Positions 5,603-6,104 of a stretch of 6,104 nt of DNA are shown piece after piece. The notes under the pieces were generated by a model, which did no database searches, was not told where the DNA came from, and was given only the letters and a program-made list of their open reading frames with translations. Within the stretch, counting starts at the first letter, position 1; each line of letters opens with the position of its first letter. The DNA is taken from the NCBI GenBank assembly GCA_937914775.1, contig CALDNB010000162.1:1-6104 (forward strand), in the 5' to 3' direction. A program made the position numbers and the translations under genes. Source of the stretch: an uncultured Clostridia bacterium (lineage in GTDB: Bacteria > Bacillota > Clostridia > Monoglobales > Firm-18).

Positions 5603-6103
5603 ACTATACACTTCTATCAGACATACAACCAAAGAGAAGTAACTATTTAATACGTATACACAGATTAACAATATATTTAATATAAATATTCTGTTTCTTC
5701 TATTCTGAAATGCTTTTATATTTGAAATTATAATAAAAAATACACTTATTATTATAATATCAATGTTATTTTCATACTGATTCAAAATATAATCATATTT
5801 TCTATCAAACACAAAATGATTATTTTCATCTACAGTAAGTGTAATAACACTTACTGCATCATCATATGTTAATTCTTCAATATTTGTATCTAACGTGCTT
5901 ATTCTATACAAATATACCTTTGTAGTACCTTCTGCTTTCGCAACAAACTCCCAACATGTAACATGGCTTTCGTAACTTTTATCATTCTGGTTCACTCGAT
6001 AATATGCATTCTTTAAATCTGCAATTTCATCATTTTCAAAATCACATAACATATCAAATGTTCGTTCATAGGAATCCAGATATATCCAATTATCATAATC
6101 GCA
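5564..6103 (-). CDS. Unrecognised protein with soluble domain and about three C-terminal membrane segments (5' end outside window)
   Basis: 179 visible residues, open from the right window edge to TGA at 5564-5566. The frame continues without a stop upstream of the first Met (codon 6050-6052), reading CDYDNWIYLDSYERTFDMLC, and no ribosome binding site precedes that Met. I therefore treat the gene as entering from outside the window. Visible residues 1 to about 110 are soluble and mixed, with aromatic-rich strands such as TCWEFVAKAEGTTKVYLYRI and three Cys (visible residues 1, 20 and 50). Then come hydrophobic segments IDIIIISVFFIIISNI (about 114-129), a basic turn FQNRRNR, and RIFILNILLICVYVL plus a further segment to the C-terminus (about 138-179). 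That fits a membrane-anchored protein with a domain on one face, the side unknown. Codon use is strongly AT-biased, unlike prs-pth-tex. No family recognised. Confidence 0.65.
   Translation of the reverse strand, partial: CDYDNWIYLDSYERTFDMLCDFENDEIADLKNAYYRVNQNDKSYESHVTCWEFVAKAEGTTKVYLYRISTLDTNIEELTYDDAVSVITLTVDENNHFVFDRKYDYILNQYENNIDIIIISVFFIIISNIKAFQNRRNRIFILNILLICVYVLNSYFSLVVCLIEVYSLFIIFCIISITI
5833..5856. repeat. Perfect 10-bp inverted repeat with 4-nt loop inside the membrane-protein gene
   Basis: CAGTAAGTGT (5833-5842), AATA, ACACTTACTG (5847-5856). The arms are exact complements. It sits in coding sequence (around the Val-Ile-Thr-Leu-Thr stretch), has no T-run after it, and is therefore not a terminator. 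It may be an mRNA hairpin, a protein-binding palindrome, or chance. Confidence 0.5.
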
Positions 6104-6104
6104 G

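Noticed and set aside
5367..6104. A transposon or insertion sequence in the right part
   Set aside because: No transposase-like protein, terminal inverted repeat or target-site duplication is visible; the other end, if any, is outside the window.

Overview
The window looks like chromosomal DNA from a low-GC Gram-positive bacterium, most likely of class Clostridia. The evidence is AT-rich DNA, strong GGAGG/GGGGG-type ribosome binding sites, a TTG start, a clostridial-type phosphofructokinase N-terminus, and a prs-pth pair. No marker in the window fixes the species.

Layout, left to right. (1) 1-303, minus: N-terminal 101 residues of a 6-phosphofructokinase, probably of the PPi-using clade, cut by the window edge. 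(2) 304-431: divergent intergenic region with an extended -10 promoter for the kinase. (3) 432-1367, plus: a 311-residue protein with a galactose-mutarotase-like fold and unknown substrate. (4) 1364-1406: a perfect 21-bp inverted repeat forming a bidirectional terminator, which contains the stop codons of both convergent neighbours. (5) 1384-5107, minus: a housekeeping block transcribed prs -> pth -> tex. prs makes PRPP, pth recycles peptidyl-tRNA, and tex encodes an S1-domain RNA-binding/transcription accessory protein. prs and pth are linked by a chained stop/start overlap through a 5-codon mini-ORF. pth and tex are separated by an intrinsic terminator that sits 4 nt before the tex Shine-Dalgarno sequence.

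(6) 5187-5366, minus: the C-terminal 60 codons of an 8-oxoguanine/3-methyladenine DNA glycosylase (HhH-GPD superfamily). It keeps the catalytic aspartate but has lost everything upstream, including the region of the catalytic lysine. (7) About 5366/5367: a sharp junction. To its right the DNA is clearly more AT-rich and GC3 drops. A plus-strand reading frame (to 5602) begins at the junction with no start codon of its own. (8) 5564-6103, minus: the C-terminal part of an unrecognised protein with a soluble domain followed by about three membrane segments. It runs off the right edge and overlaps the plus-strand fragment tail to tail.

The left 5.3 kb is ordinary core genome. The notable part is the junction near 5366, where two oppositely directed genes have both lost their 5' ends. 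This points to a deletion or recombination boundary with acquired DNA, or to a chimeric assembly. I found no CRISPR array, tRNA, rRNA or complete insertion sequence.
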